Part shown: piece after piece, positions 8,003 through 16,476 of the stretch
Numbering within the stretch: position 1 is the stretch's first letter
Layout: each line of letters starts with the position of its first letter
From: Verrucomicrobia bacterium TMED56
GTDB lineage: Bacteria > Verrucomicrobiota > Verrucomicrobiia > Opitutales > Seribacteraceae
NCBI GenBank assembly: GCA_002167265.1
Contig: NHDJ01000108.1
Location: 1-18,307, forward strand
Direction: 5' to 3'
DNA length: 18,307 bases
Notes under the pieces: model-generated
The model's database searches: none
What the model saw: the letters and a program-made list of their open reading frames with translations, nothing else
Told to the model about the DNA's origin: nothing
Position numbers and translations under genes: made by a program

Positions 8003-9139
8003 ATGAAAAGAATGATTTTACTCCTCTTCCTTGGTTATTATCCCGCGGTTGTATTTCCGGCAGAAAAGTGGACCCCATCCTTGAATTATACGGAAGTGAT
8101 CGAAAAAGCTAAGGGGGGTTCGGCGTACTTTCAGGGCCTTTTAGGGATTTATTTGCGCTCTGGAGAAGCTGGCAGCACTGTTAGCATTGACCTCTCAAAA
8201 CAATGGTCGGAAGTGGCCTATAAAAATGCTCATCCATTTGGTTCCTATAATCTTGCAAATATTGCTATGCTTGAAGGCGATTTTTCCAAAGCAACAACAT
8301 ACTATCAAGATGCAGCACTTTTGCTTCAGAGAAAAGCATCGGGAGGTGATGCGGTTGCAATGTATTGTATGGGAGAAATTGATTTTCAGGTAATTCCTAC
8401 CAATTTGCCTAAAGCATTAGACTGGTTTAAGAAATCTTCTGCATTGGATTACCCTCAAGCTCAAGCCACATTAGGTGCACTTTATTTAAAAGGACTTCCT
8501 GGGCTCTTACCAAAAGACTCAAAACTAGGAATTGAAATGCTTGCCAAAGCTGTCCGCGCAAAATCACTTACTGCTAGGTATAATTTAGGAATGGCATATT
8601 TAGGGGGAGATGGAGTGCCAAGAGATGCCACAAAAGCCGTTCAATGGTTAAAAGTTGCAGAAGGGCAGAATTTTGCAGAGGCACAGTACACTCTGGGCGT
8701 ATTGATTTTGGAGGGCCAGGATGGCGTTGAGAAGAATACAATGCAAGGACTACGCTTTTTACAAAAAGCGGCAGATCAAAATCATCAATTGGCTAAAAGG
8801 TATCTCGAAAAGCGGCAGGGTAAATCGGATGAAACAGAAATTATCAGTGGAAGGAATGTAAGTGTTTCTTTGAGTGACAAAGATTTGATTGCTAAAGCTA
8901 AACAAATGTACACAGGCGTGGGAACTACTAAAGATTATGATGGTGCTTTTGTAATATTTATGCCTTTGGCAGAAGGAGGTAATGCTGAAGCTGCGCGTTA
9001 TGTGGGAATGATGAAATTCTCCGGCAAGGGAACTTCTAAAGATCTTAACGCAGCCAGGCAATGGTTGTCAGTGGCTGCTCAAAAGGGAGATTCAGTTGCT
9101 GAGAGTATTTTGGAAAAGTACAGGTCTCTCTTTGATTAA
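8003..9139 (+). CDS. Secreted Sel1-repeat protein
   Basis: The product is 378 residues from the ATG at 8003. It begins with a signal peptide (MKRMILLLFLGYYPAVVFPA, cleavage before EKW), then several Sel1-like repeats: about five between residues 60 and 270, and two more near 300-375. Clear units are ARYNLGMAYLGGDGVPRDAT, AQYTLGVLILEGQDGVEKNT and AARYVGMMKFSGKGTSKDL. Sel1 repeats are TPR-related helical hairpins that act as protein-interaction scaffolds, often in the envelope. I rejected a longer upstream start at 7841 because it would overlap the TPR gene and lose the signal peptide. It diverges from the TPR-protease operon, so the two exported repeat proteins may share a control region. Specific function is unknown. 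Confidence 0.87.
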   Translation: MKRMILLLFLGYYPAVVFPAEKWTPSLNYTEVIEKAKGGSAYFQGLLGIYLRSGEAGSTVSIDLSKQWSEVAYKNAHPFGSYNLANIAMLEGDFSKATTYYQDAALLLQRKASGGDAVAMYCMGEIDFQVIPTNLPKALDWFKKSSALDYPQAQATLGALYLKGLPGLLPKDSKLGIEMLAKAVRAKSLTARYNLGMAYLGGDGVPRDATKAVQWLKVAEGQNFAEAQYTLGVLILEGQDGVEKNTMQGLRFLQKAADQNHQLAKRYLEKRQGKSDETEIISGRNVSVSLSDKDLIAKAKQMYTGVGTTKDYDGAFVIFMPLAEGGNAEAARYVGMMKFSGKGTSKDLNAARQWLSVAAQKGDSVAESILEKYRSLFD

Positions 9140-9186
9140 TCCAGTGCAGGACAAATATTCCAGCATATCTTTAAACAGATAATTTT

Positions 9187-9194
9187 GAAAAAGG
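9187..9194 (+). promoter_or_regulatory. Ribosome binding site for hrpB GTG start
   Basis: GAAAAAGG ends seven bases before the GTG at 9202 and supports that non-ATG start. The site is seen directly; its function is inferred from its position. Confidence 0.6.
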
Positions 9195-9201
9195 CTTAAA
9201 A

Positions 9202-11700
9202 GTGGGTTTCCTCGAAGACTTGCCAATAAGTGCTCATTCTAAGGAGTTAAAAGAAACATGGCTTGAGGGAGAAGACTTTGCAGTCATGGCTCCAACGGGA
9301 TCCGGGAAGTCATTGGGGCTTCCCCTTTTATTATTTCAGCAAAATCTTGTTGAGGGAAAAATCCTTATTGTTCAACCAAGGAGAGTTGCGGCCAGATGCT
9401 TGGCTCAGCATGCGTGTAAAGTAATGGATTCAGCACTGGGCGATATAGTCGGCTATCATGTTAGATTCGAAAACAAAACAACCCCCGAAACCCGCATTAT
9501 TTATCTGACAGATGGAATGATGTTTCGGCTTCTGCAAAATGAAAAGAATCTAGCAGGTGTAGAATTAATCATTTTCGATGAGTTTCACGAGAGATCTCTT
9601 TTTATGGATTCATCATTGGCGTTAGTAAAACGACTGAATGATCTTAAAAGAATAGACACTCGAATCATTGTAACCTCGGCGACATTAGATTTAAATAAAG
9701 TTAATAATTATCTTAATGCTAACAGAGGAATTTCGGTATCTGCAAAATCTTACCCTGTTTCGATTAAGTACAAGGCTCCCAAACCAAAGATTAATTTATC
9801 CACTCAAGTGTGTGACTGCTTACGGGCAGTCTTATCCGAATTTGAGGGAGATGTATTGGTCTTTATGGATGGAGCTGCATCAATTAGAAGAACAATTAGA
9901 GAAATAAGTGAAAAATTAAGTCGCTATGATTTAGAGGTTCTGCCCTTTTTTGGAGACCTGTCACATGAAGCACAAGATCGAGCTTTGTCACCAAATAGAA
10001 AGCGAAAGGTTATCGTTAGCACAAACCTTGCTGAAACATCTCTGACAATTCAAGGTGTTAGGATTGTCATCGACACCGGGTTGGCTAAGAAATATCGTTT
10101 TGATCCTTACAGAGGAGTTAACGTTCTGCTTTCAGAAACAATCAGCAAAAGTGCAGCAAAGCAGCGTTCGGGAAGAGCAGGGAGGACCTCTGAGGGAATG
10201 TGCGTAAGGATGTGGTCCGAAAATGAAAATTCACACAGGAAGGAATATGAGGAACCCGAAATTAACAGACTTGATTTAGCCGAGATTTATTTAAATTTAA
10301 TTTGTTTGGGAATAGAACCTGATCAACTTAATTGGTTTGAAGGTCCGTCAGCAACGAGCCTAAATCTGGCAAAATCTTTATTAATTAAATTAGGAGCTAT
10401 CGATCTTAATTCATCGGTGTCAGCGTTAGGTTTTAAACTGGCTAAGATCCCCCTTCATCCCAGACTTGGTCTTGCCCTTTTGCTATCCGAGGAAAAAGGG
10501 TGTTTATCAGCTTTTGCCCTTTTGTTGTCTGCACTTGATTTTAAGAACCCTGTTGATCTTGACAAAAGAAAAGAATTTTTAATCGAAAAGAGATCTGCTA
10601 GTTCTGATTTGGAAGCCTTACAAATTGCTTATGAGAAGACAAGTGCAACCAATTTTAATCTAGAATTTTGTAAGTCTCATGGTGTGCATGGGGGGAGGTT
10701 TAGGGAAATTGAGAAGATAGCGATTTTACTTTGTAGTACTTTGGGGAAAGATTTCAATTATTCCAGAATTGATCCAGATACATTGACTTTTATTTTATTA
10801 AAAGTGTATCCGGAAAGATTGGCTTTCTTGGAAAATAAAGGAACGAATACCTATGTTGATTATTCAGGAAATAGGCTGCAGATGTCTAAATTTAGCGTGG
10901 TAAGAGGAGCTCAGTGGGTATTGGCCATGCAAGTGGTCGAAAAAAAGAATAGGGAAAGAATTATTCTACAAATGGAAGATATAACAGAAATAAAAATCTG
11001 TATGATTCGGCAGTACCTTGGAGATGAATTAAAGATAGATTCCAGTTTGATTTTTGACTGCGAAGCCAAAAAAGCCTACAGGCGGGTGGTGGAAAAATTT
11101 GGCGAGGTAATTGTTAGCCAAAAGGATGAAGAAGAAATCAAAAAAGAGTCCGTTGCGAAGGCTTATGCCTGTGCTATTGCCTCGGGTGATTTGAAATTGA
11201 AATACTGGAATCAGGAAGTGGACGAGTTTTTAGCAAGAATATATTTTGTAAGTAATCATTTTTCTGAATATGGAATAGAAGAATTTAATCAAGATGCAAA
11301 AAGCTTTGTACTAGAAGACATTTGTTCAACATTTGAAAAGTGGAAGGAAATTCGAAGTGCACGAGTTTTGGATTTCATTCATTCTTTTTATGGAAAGACA
11401 GCTTTAGACATAATCAATGCAATGGCTCCTGTTTCTTTTCAATTGGGACCTCAGGCTAAGCCCTTTATTCTAAGGTATGAATTTCCCAAAGTCTATTTAA
11501 GCGCACCAATACAGAAATTTTACGACATAAACGATCACCCTAAAATTGGAAACGGGCAAATAAGAATTTCGCTTGAAATGCTTGCCCCGAACGGACGGGT
11601 TGCCCAGTGCACCGAAGACTTATCGGGATTTTGGGAAGGGTCCTATCAAACTGTTAAAAAAGAATTGGCTGGAAGATATCCTAAACATGAGTGGAGGTAA
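9202..11700 (+). CDS. hrpB: HrpB-type DEAH-box ATP-dependent helicase
   Basis: HrpB is an SF2 DEAH/RHA-type helicase of bacteria, presumably acting on RNA; its cellular role is poorly defined. The 832-residue length matches the family. Motifs in order: Walker A APTGSGKS (30-37), QPRRVAA (58-64), Walker B as DEFH (126-129) rather than DEAH, SAT (159-161), STNLAETSLTI (motif V region, about 272-283) and QRSGRAGR (321-328). The helicase-associated region follows, and the C terminus has the family-specific ending DLSGFWEGSYQTVKKELAGRYPKHEW. That ending separates HrpB from HrpA. The GTG start has a GAAAAAGG site seven bases upstream. The gene is 62 bases after the Sel1 gene and abuts yraN, whose ribosome binding site overlaps the hrpB stop codon region. 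Confidence 0.94.
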   Translation: MGFLEDLPISAHSKELKETWLEGEDFAVMAPTGSGKSLGLPLLLFQQNLVEGKILIVQPRRVAARCLAQHACKVMDSALGDIVGYHVRFENKTTPETRIIYLTDGMMFRLLQNEKNLAGVELIIFDEFHERSLFMDSSLALVKRLNDLKRIDTRIIVTSATLDLNKVNNYLNANRGISVSAKSYPVSIKYKAPKPKINLSTQVCDCLRAVLSEFEGDVLVFMDGAASIRRTIREISEKLSRYDLEVLPFFGDLSHEAQDRALSPNRKRKVIVSTNLAETSLTIQGVRIVIDTGLAKKYRFDPYRGVNVLLSETISKSAAKQRSGRAGRTSEGMCVRMWSENENSHRKEYEEPEINRLDLAEIYLNLICLGIEPDQLNWFEGPSATSLNLAKSLLIKLGAIDLNSSVSALGFKLAKIPLHPRLGLALLLSEEKGCLSAFALLLSALDFKNPVDLDKRKEFLIEKRSASSDLEALQIAYEKTSATNFNLEFCKSHGVHGGRFREIEKIAILLCSTLGKDFNYSRIDPDTLTFILLKVYPERLAFLENKGTNTYVDYSGNRLQMSKFSVVRGAQWVLAMQVVEKKNRERIILQMEDITEIKICMIRQYLGDELKIDSSLIFDCEAKKAYRRVVEKFGEVIVSQKDEEEIKKESVAKAYACAIASGDLKLKYWNQEVDEFLARIYFVSNHFSEYGIEEFNQDAKSFVLEDICSTFEKWKEIRSARVLDFIHSFYGKTALDIINAMAPVSFQLGPQAKPFILRYEFPKVYLSAPIQKFYDINDHPKIGNGQIRISLEMLAPNGRVAQCTEDLSGFWEGSYQTVKKELAGRYPKHEWR
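11693..11697 (+). promoter_or_regulatory. Ribosome binding site for yraN inside the end of hrpB
   Basis: GGAGG lies five bases before the ATG at 11703, overlapping the last codons of hrpB. It favours the ATG at 11703 over the in-frame GTG at 11691, and it suggests that hrpB and yraN are translated from one message. Confidence 0.75.
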
Positions 11701-11702
11701 GA

Positions 11703-12143
11703 ATGTTCAAGAACCACGATCGTTTTTTCTATGAATTAGTTTGGTGTTTCGGTTTTCAAGGAAATTTGAATAAAAATTTACTCAAAGGGTATTACGGAGA
11801 ATGGTTGGCCAAAAAACACTTGAAAAAGCTTGGCTACAAACATTTTGCACAAAATTGGCGCAGTAAATTCAATCCGAATTTGGAGATAGATATTGTTTCG
11901 AAGGATTTGGAGACTTTTGTATTTGTTGAAGTCAGGGCAAGGTCCAAAAATTCTTTAATTAATGGATTCGAATCCATTAATTTTAAAAAAAGAAAAACTC
12001 TGCTTCGGGCATTTAAGGCTTTTTTAAGAGAAAACCGAATTTATGAAGACATTTACCGATTCGATATTGTTGAGATTGACCTGCCTGCATCTAAGGTAGA
12101 TAAGCCAAGATTATTTCATCATGAAAACATTGCCATTTTCTAG
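11703..12143 (+). CDS. yraN: YraN/UPF0102 family nuclease-like protein
   Basis: The 146-residue protein belongs to the UPF0102/YraN family, predicted to have a Holliday-junction-resolvase-like (restriction endonuclease) fold. Family marks are GYYGEWLAKKHLKKLGY, the acidic EID in LEIDIVSKD, FVFVEVRARSK, a basic FKKRKTLLRAFKAFL stretch and RFDIVEIDLP near the end. The E-x-D and E-x-K/R pattern (EID, VEVRAR) is the expected metal-site arrangement, with R instead of the more common K. The start at ATG 11703 is set by the GGAGG site. It begins two bases after the hrpB stop, so co-expression with the helicase is likely. It is usually implicated in DNA processing, but experimental evidence is sparse. 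Confidence 0.88.
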   Translation: MFKNHDRFFYELVWCFGFQGNLNKNLLKGYYGEWLAKKHLKKLGYKHFAQNWRSKFNPNLEIDIVSKDLETFVFVEVRARSKNSLINGFESINFKKRKTLLRAFKAFLRENRIYEDIYRFDIVEIDLPASKVDKPRLFHHENIAIF

Positions 12144-12147
12144 GCAA

Positions 12148-12178
12148 TTGTACATACAACATATCTTACTCTTATAAA
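12148..12178 (+). promoter_or_regulatory. zwf: Possible sigma-70-like promoter for zwf
   Basis: In the 60-base gap before zwf, TTGTAC (12148-12153) is followed after 18-19 bases by TTATAAA (12172-12178). This resembles a -35/-10 pair, but the gap is very AT-rich, so chance matches are common. zwf has no clear ribosome binding site; the ATG is 25 bases further on. Tentative. Confidence 0.3.
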
Positions 12179-12203
12179 TATTTCCAAATAATATTTTTAC
12201 TTT

Positions 12204-13736
12204 ATGAGACAACTCATCTCACAATCATTAGGGAATCCTCCTCCAACAATTTTGGTAATATTTGGGGCCTCCGGGGACTTAACTGCACGCAAACTTGCAC
12301 CTGCTATATTCAACCTTGCGGAGGATGATTTGTTGCCTGAGAAGTGCTTTCTTTTAGGGGTTGGGCGGACCCCCATGTCGGATAATGCTTTTCGTGAGTA
12401 CCTGAGCGATTCACTTAAAAATTTCTCCCGGCGTGCAATTAGTAAGAAAAGTTGGGAAAAGTTGGAAGCCAACATTCGTTTCCATTCCGGTTCATACGAC
12501 GATTTAGAAAGTTTTCATTCACTAGAGCGTACGATTTTAGAAATGGAAAAAAGTCTTGGCCGTCCTTCCCAGTGTTTATTTTATATTTCAACTCCTCCAA
12601 GTGTTTTTGAGCCAATCTTAGAAAATCTTGGAGAAAGTGGTTTAGCGAAGAGGCACCATGGTTCGGATTGTGAATCTAAGGTGATTATCGAAAAGCCATT
12701 CGGTAAAGATTTAGCGAGTGCCAAAAAACTAAATGAAGTAATAAATTTGCGTTTTAATGAGTCTCAGGTCTTCAGAATAGATCATTATTTAGGTAAAGAA
12801 ACCGTCCAGAGCTTATTGGTCCAAAGATTTGCCAACTCCATTTTCGAACCTATCTGGAATAGGAATTATGTATCATGTGTTCAGATTACTGTCTCGGAGG
12901 AATTGGGGGTAGGTAAAAGAGGTGGATATTATGATAAGAGTGGTGCCCTTAGGGACATGATACAAAATCATGTTATGCAGTTACTTGCCTTAACAGCAAT
13001 GGAACCGCCCTCCTCTCTTAATCCTGAGGCAATTAGGGATGAGAAAGTTAAGGCTTTGAATGCAATTAAGCCGCTCGATTTGAAGGGGGATTCATCCGAA
13101 GTTGTACGAGGTGTTTACAGTGAGGGCTTGGTCAAGGGTGAAAAGGCATTGGGATATTTATCTGAAAGCGGTATCCCTGATGATTCAATCACTGAAACTT
13201 ATGCAGCCCTTTGCCTTAACATAGAAAATTGGCGCTGGAAGGGAGTTCCTTTTTATCTTCGTTCGGGCAAGCGCCTGGCCTTAAAAGCGAGTGAGATTGC
13301 GGTTCAATTCAAAAGACCTCCAGGTATATTGTTTGGGCAGGACGAAAGGTTTTCACTCGCCCCAAATCTGTTGGTGATTCGTATACAACCAAATGAAGGC
13401 ATAACATTATATCTAAATTCCAAGACGCCTGGGCTCGAAACAAAACTGCAACCGATAGAGTTGTCTTTTGGCTACGAGACAACTTTTGGCTCAAATACTC
13501 CTGAAGCCTATGAGAGGCTTATTCTTGATGCTTTAAATGGCGATGGCACATTATTTATAAGAGGAGATGAGGCGGAGATATCATGGGGACTGTTATCCCC
13601 AATTTTAGATTTTTGGAGTGAGCAGGATAGTCGTGGTCTTGAAAACTATTCTGCGGGCACTTGGGGCCCAGTGGCGGCAGATAAATTACTGTTGGCAAGA
13701 GGGCATGAGTGGATTACTGGAAAGGATTACAAATAA
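12204..13736 (+). CDS. zwf: Glucose-6-phosphate 1-dehydrogenase
   Basis: Zwf oxidises glucose-6-phosphate to 6-phosphogluconolactone, making NADPH at the entry to the oxidative pentose phosphate pathway. The 510-residue length is normal. The Rossmann nucleotide-binding motif GASGDLTARK is at 21-30, and the active-site signature RIDHYLGKE at 191-199 includes the catalytic His194 block and Lys198. Further family blocks are EKPFGKDL, GALRDMIQNHVMQLL, PFYLRSGKRL and LILDALNGDGTLF. ATG 12204 gives the expected short N terminus. It is followed one base later by msrA, so the pair is likely co-transcribed, linking NADPH supply to methionine sulfoxide repair. No pgl (6-phosphogluconolactonase) gene is next to it. 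Confidence 0.96.
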   Translation: MRQLISQSLGNPPPTILVIFGASGDLTARKLAPAIFNLAEDDLLPEKCFLLGVGRTPMSDNAFREYLSDSLKNFSRRAISKKSWEKLEANIRFHSGSYDDLESFHSLERTILEMEKSLGRPSQCLFYISTPPSVFEPILENLGESGLAKRHHGSDCESKVIIEKPFGKDLASAKKLNEVINLRFNESQVFRIDHYLGKETVQSLLVQRFANSIFEPIWNRNYVSCVQITVSEELGVGKRGGYYDKSGALRDMIQNHVMQLLALTAMEPPSSLNPEAIRDEKVKALNAIKPLDLKGDSSEVVRGVYSEGLVKGEKALGYLSESGIPDDSITETYAALCLNIENWRWKGVPFYLRSGKRLALKASEIAVQFKRPPGILFGQDERFSLAPNLLVIRIQPNEGITLYLNSKTPGLETKLQPIELSFGYETTFGSNTPEAYERLILDALNGDGTLFIRGDEAEISWGLLSPILDFWSEQDSRGLENYSAGTWGPVAADKLLLARGHEWITGKDYK

Positions 13737-13737
13737 T

Positions 13738-14358
13738 ATGAAAAAATTATCATTGATCTCTTTTTTCTTTTTGACCTTCTTAGGCTGTGAGGCAAAGAAG
13801 ATTGAAGTCCCAGATGCAACTAAATCTGCAAGCAAAGAAAATAGAATGAATAGTTCCGAAATTGCTATTATCGGAGGAGGTTGCTTTTGGTGCACTGAAG
13901 CAGTCTTTGAAAGCGTTCCTGGTGTTGAGGAAGTTTTATCCGGGTATGCGGGCGGTAAGAATAAGAATCCAACTTATGAGGAAATTTGCACTGGATTGAC
14001 GGGTCATGCGGAAGTAATCAAAATCACTTTCAATCCCAAAGAAATAAGTTTTGCTAAAATTCTAGATTTGTTTGGTGAATCTCATGATCCGACGACTTTA
14101 AACAGGCAGGGTGCTGATGTTGGTACGCAATACCGTTCCACAATTATGTTTCTTAACAATACCCAGCAGGAGTTAGCCAACGAATGGAAAAAGAAACTTG
14201 GAACAAAGTTGATTGATCCAGTTGTAACTGAAATTGTACCTGCACCGACCTTTTATTTAGCAGAAGAATATCATCAAGACTATTACAAGCGTAATCCGAA
14301 CAAAGGGTATTGTAATTTTGTCATAAGACCAAAACTTAAAAAATTAAATCTCGAATAG
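13738..14358 (+). CDS. msrA: Peptide methionine sulfoxide reductase MsrA, probable lipoprotein
   Basis: MsrA reduces methionine-S-sulfoxide in proteins. From ATG 13738 the product is 206 residues. Its first 17 residues form a lipoprotein-like signal ending TFLGC, followed by a polar linker to about residue 40. The catalytic cysteine is C49 in GGGCFWCTEAVF. SHDPTTLNRQGADVGTQYRS and AEEYHQDYY are diagnostic family blocks, and a C-terminal cysteine in GYCNFVIRPK is a candidate resolving residue. The signal suggests attachment to a membrane with the enzyme facing the periplasm, unlike the cytosolic E. coli MsrA. A longer frame starting at 13618 would overlap zwf and lose the signal, so I rejected it. 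A GGAAAGGA-like site ends 11 bases upstream. Confidence 0.92.
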   Translation: MKKLSLISFFFLTFLGCEAKKIEVPDATKSASKENRMNSSEIAIIGGGCFWCTEAVFESVPGVEEVLSGYAGGKNKNPTYEEICTGLTGHAEVIKITFNPKEISFAKILDLFGESHDPTTLNRQGADVGTQYRSTIMFLNNTQQELANEWKKKLGTKLIDPVVTEIVPAPTFYLAEEYHQDYYKRNPNKGYCNFVIRPKLKKLNLE

Positions 14359-14377
14359 CTTTATTTTTTTCAAGAAT

Positions 14378-14397
14378 CAACACTTCAATCAGTGTTG
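14378..14397. terminator. Hairpin after msrA, possible weak terminator
   Basis: CAACACT (14378-14384) and AGTGTTG (14391-14397) form a perfect 7-base-pair stem with a six-base loop, 20 bases after the msrA stop. The usual run of Us does not follow on the plus strand; a T-run precedes it instead. It may be a message-end stabiliser or weak terminator. Confidence 0.35.
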
Positions 14398-14494
14398 GCA
14401 AATTGTGGTAGGTTGAAATCCTTTTCTTCTTTAAGCAATTGAACTTTGCTTTTTTCAAAAGTTAGATAGTTTAGATTCCCATCATATTATGTGA

Positions 14495-14559
14495 TTTATG
14501 ACATTTTATTGAAAATAATTATTTGATTAAGGTGAGTAAAATTGTTTTTATGTCATAAA
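14495..14559. repeat. Inverted repeat around the PAS-AraC regulator start
   Basis: TTTATGACAT (14495-14504) and ATGTCATAAA (14550-14559) are exact 10-base inverted copies separated by 45 bases. The right copy is also part of a self-palindrome, TTTATGTCATAAA (14547-14559). They bracket the leader and start region of the regulator gene, so they could be autoregulatory operator sites. In this AT-rich leader, chance is possible. Confidence 0.4.
14529..14536 (+). promoter_or_regulatory. Ribosome binding site supporting a TTG start of the AraC-type gene
   Basis: AAGGTGAG ends five bases before the TTG at 14542, matching the 16S anti-Shine-Dalgarno partner region. The later in-frame ATG at 14560 is 23 bases away, too far for this site, so the TTG is favoured. 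Confidence 0.55.
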
Positions 14560-15336
14560 ATGAATTTCCAAAAATCCTTAAAATTTTCCAATTGGTTGAA
14601 CGATTTTGAATGTGACTCATTCGATTTGTGTAAACCTTTCGAGAACATTCCAGGAGTGTCTTTTTTTATTAAGGACACCGAATCACGCTTACTTTACATG
14701 AACCGGAAATTTCTTCCCCGTATAGGCTTGGATTCCAACGAAGAGTTATTTGGAAAAACAGATTTTGACCTTTTCCCTCCTAGACTTGCTGAACACTTCA
14801 GAAGAGATGATAGAGTAGTGATCGAAACAAAAGAACCTTTACTCAATATTTTGGAACTTGTTTTCAACAGTCAAGGTTTACCGGATTGGTTCCTTACCAA
14901 TAAATATCCTCTGGTTAATAAAAGTGGTAAAGTAATAGGTGTGATTGGTTCAGTTCGACCTTATGCCGATAAAGACAACGCCGCCAGTATTGGAGATCTA
15001 AAGTGGGAAAGAGACGATGAAATTGGTCGTGGAGTAAGTTACATAAGGAAAAATTTTCGTAAAAATATAGCTATTTCCGATTTGGTAAAAGTTTCAGGTC
15101 TAAATCACCGCAAACTACACCGTGGATTTATTGAACTTTTTGGGATTGCTCCTATGCAGTTTATCACGCGAACGAGAATTGAGTCTGCCTGCGATGATCT
15201 GCTTACTTCAAAAAAGAAACTTACTCAAATTGCTAAAGATAATGGATTTTATGATCAGAGTTCTTTTACGCAGCATTTCAGAAAGCAGATGAAGATTACT
15301 CCCTTGAAGTATCGAAAGCAGAGGGGCTTTTCTTAG
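14542..15336 (+). CDS. PAS domain plus AraC-type DNA-binding regulator
   Basis: The 264-residue protein (from TTG 14542) has an N-terminal PAS-like sensor domain at about 32-141. Visible blocks are IPGVSFFIKDTESRLLYMNR, FGKTDFDLFP and a final VIGVIGSVRPY strand. A C-terminal AraC-type double helix-turn-helix follows (about 162-262), with SYIRKNFRKNIAISDLVKVSG, LHRGFIELFGIAPMQFI and FYDQSSFTQHFRKQMKITPLKYR. This architecture is a one-component transcriptional regulator that senses a small ligand or redox state. The inducer is unknown. It has no adjacent transport or catabolic operon; msrA lies upstream on the same strand and a prepilin gene converges from the other side. An inverted repeat in its own leader may be its operator. 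The start depends on the AAGGTGAG site; an ATG six codons later is the alternative. Confidence 0.88.
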   Translation: MFLCHKMNFQKSLKFSNWLNDFECDSFDLCKPFENIPGVSFFIKDTESRLLYMNRKFLPRIGLDSNEELFGKTDFDLFPPRLAEHFRRDDRVVIETKEPLLNILELVFNSQGLPDWFLTNKYPLVNKSGKVIGVIGSVRPYADKDNAASIGDLKWERDDEIGRGVSYIRKNFRKNIAISDLVKVSGLNHRKLHRGFIELFGIAPMQFITRTRIESACDDLLTSKKKLTQIAKDNGFYDQSSFTQHFRKQMKITPLKYRKQRGFS

Positions 15337-15338
15337 GC

Positions 15339-16436
15339 TTAAAGTCCTTTTGATAATATTCTTATTCTACGAACATAAACTTCAGAGTTTTGTTCAACCA
15401 GTTCCCACCAAGTCTCTTCAACCGATAGACCTTCCTGCGGAGGGATAAGTCCATCTTCGTAGGCGGCCAATGCAGATGCGCCTTCTGCGGTGAGTACTCT
15501 CACCATAATGTCCACTACATCTGGAAATGCATTAAGGAATAATCTTTGCGGATCTGTCCTGTAGAGGGGATGGGAAGAGGCTAGATAGGAATAAATATCA
15601 CCGGTGGAATTTAAATCCGGGTAGATTTGCTGTAAATAACCTGTGCCCTGATTTCTATTGCGAATTAGATAAGCTCGCATCCCAAAATCAACGATATTAG
15701 ATGCCAATGAAAAATCTGTAGACTTGCCCCCACTTTGTCTTGTGAAAATAGGATTTATGACATTCCCAGATTCACGCGGTCCGTCATCATTTATATTGGT
15801 GTATCCTCCGTCAGTTGGATGAAGATTGAATCCTGCTTCGAATGTGTTCAAGTCACTCACATCAGACCGAAATAACTGATATCTTGGAGTTGAAGTTACA
15901 GAACTGGTTAGACCATGCCTAATGATTTGATAGGAAATCGCTCGAGCACCACCCGAATTTTCCGCATTCGGGTCAAGTTCGGGAGCCTCAGTAAAAAAGC
16001 GAAGCCATGTTCCACTGATTCCGTTTCTTGTTTCCGATATTGGACCTTGAAGATTTGCATCATAAGAAGGGTTGACCAAATCCTCTGGCCAGTCATCAAT
16101 AAGGATTCGTAAAGACTGCTCAACTGGTTTTTGAACTGCGGATTCTACCCAATTACGACTGTTATCGGTTGAGTCAAGAATATCAGCCGCCATCCACACA
16201 TTTCCATCATTACGATAAACGGCACATTGTAAATCTTCTTGAATTCGATCGAGAACGAATTGTGCGACTTGATTCGTTTCAAGATTACCGGACGCTTGTG
16301 TTTGCGTCTGCACGACCTGTGAAGTTATATTTAGGAGTAACCCAGCCAGAAGGGCAGTAACTGAAACTGCAACTAGCAATTCAAGAACCGTAAAGGCTCT
16401 TTTTGTCTGGGAAATTTTCAAATAAACCGGCTTCAA
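15339..16436 (-). CDS. Prepilin-like protein with N-terminal cleavage/methylation motif
   Basis: The 365-residue protein has a type IV prepilin leader: KRA, then FTVLELLVAVSVTALLAGLLL, with cleavage expected between A14 and F15 and the conserved Glu at mature position 5 (E19). The rest is a large globular domain of about 325 residues with no catalytic motif I recognise. It is longer than major pilins and resembles large minor pseudopilins (GspJ-like, or the 'cassette C' type prepilins of Verrucomicrobia). The TTG start follows an AGGA site by six bases, and an in-frame stop lies two codons upstream. No other pilin, secretion ATPase or prepilin peptidase gene is in the window, so it is an orphan here, 54 bases after psd on the same strand. 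Exact role unknown. Confidence 0.8.
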   Translation of the reverse strand: MKPVYLKISQTKRAFTVLELLVAVSVTALLAGLLLNITSQVVQTQTQASGNLETNQVAQFVLDRIQEDLQCAVYRNDGNVWMAADILDSTDNSRNWVESAVQKPVEQSLRILIDDWPEDLVNPSYDANLQGPISETRNGISGTWLRFFTEAPELDPNAENSGGARAISYQIIRHGLTSSVTSTPRYQLFRSDVSDLNTFEAGFNLHPTDGGYTNINDDGPRESGNVINPIFTRQSGGKSTDFSLASNIVDFGMRAYLIRNRNQGTGYLQQIYPDLNSTGDIYSYLASSHPLYRTDPQRLFLNAFPDVVDIMVRVLTAEGASALAAYEDGLIPPQEGLSVEETWWELVEQNSEVYVRRIRILSKGL

Positions 16437-16476
16437 TAATTATCCTGTAGTTGCAGAAAATGAAATGCGCAAGGAG

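Noticed and set aside
13618..13737. Upstream extension of the msrA frame
   Set aside because: It overlaps the end of zwf in another frame; the ATG at 13738 gives a signal peptide directly followed by the MsrA domain.
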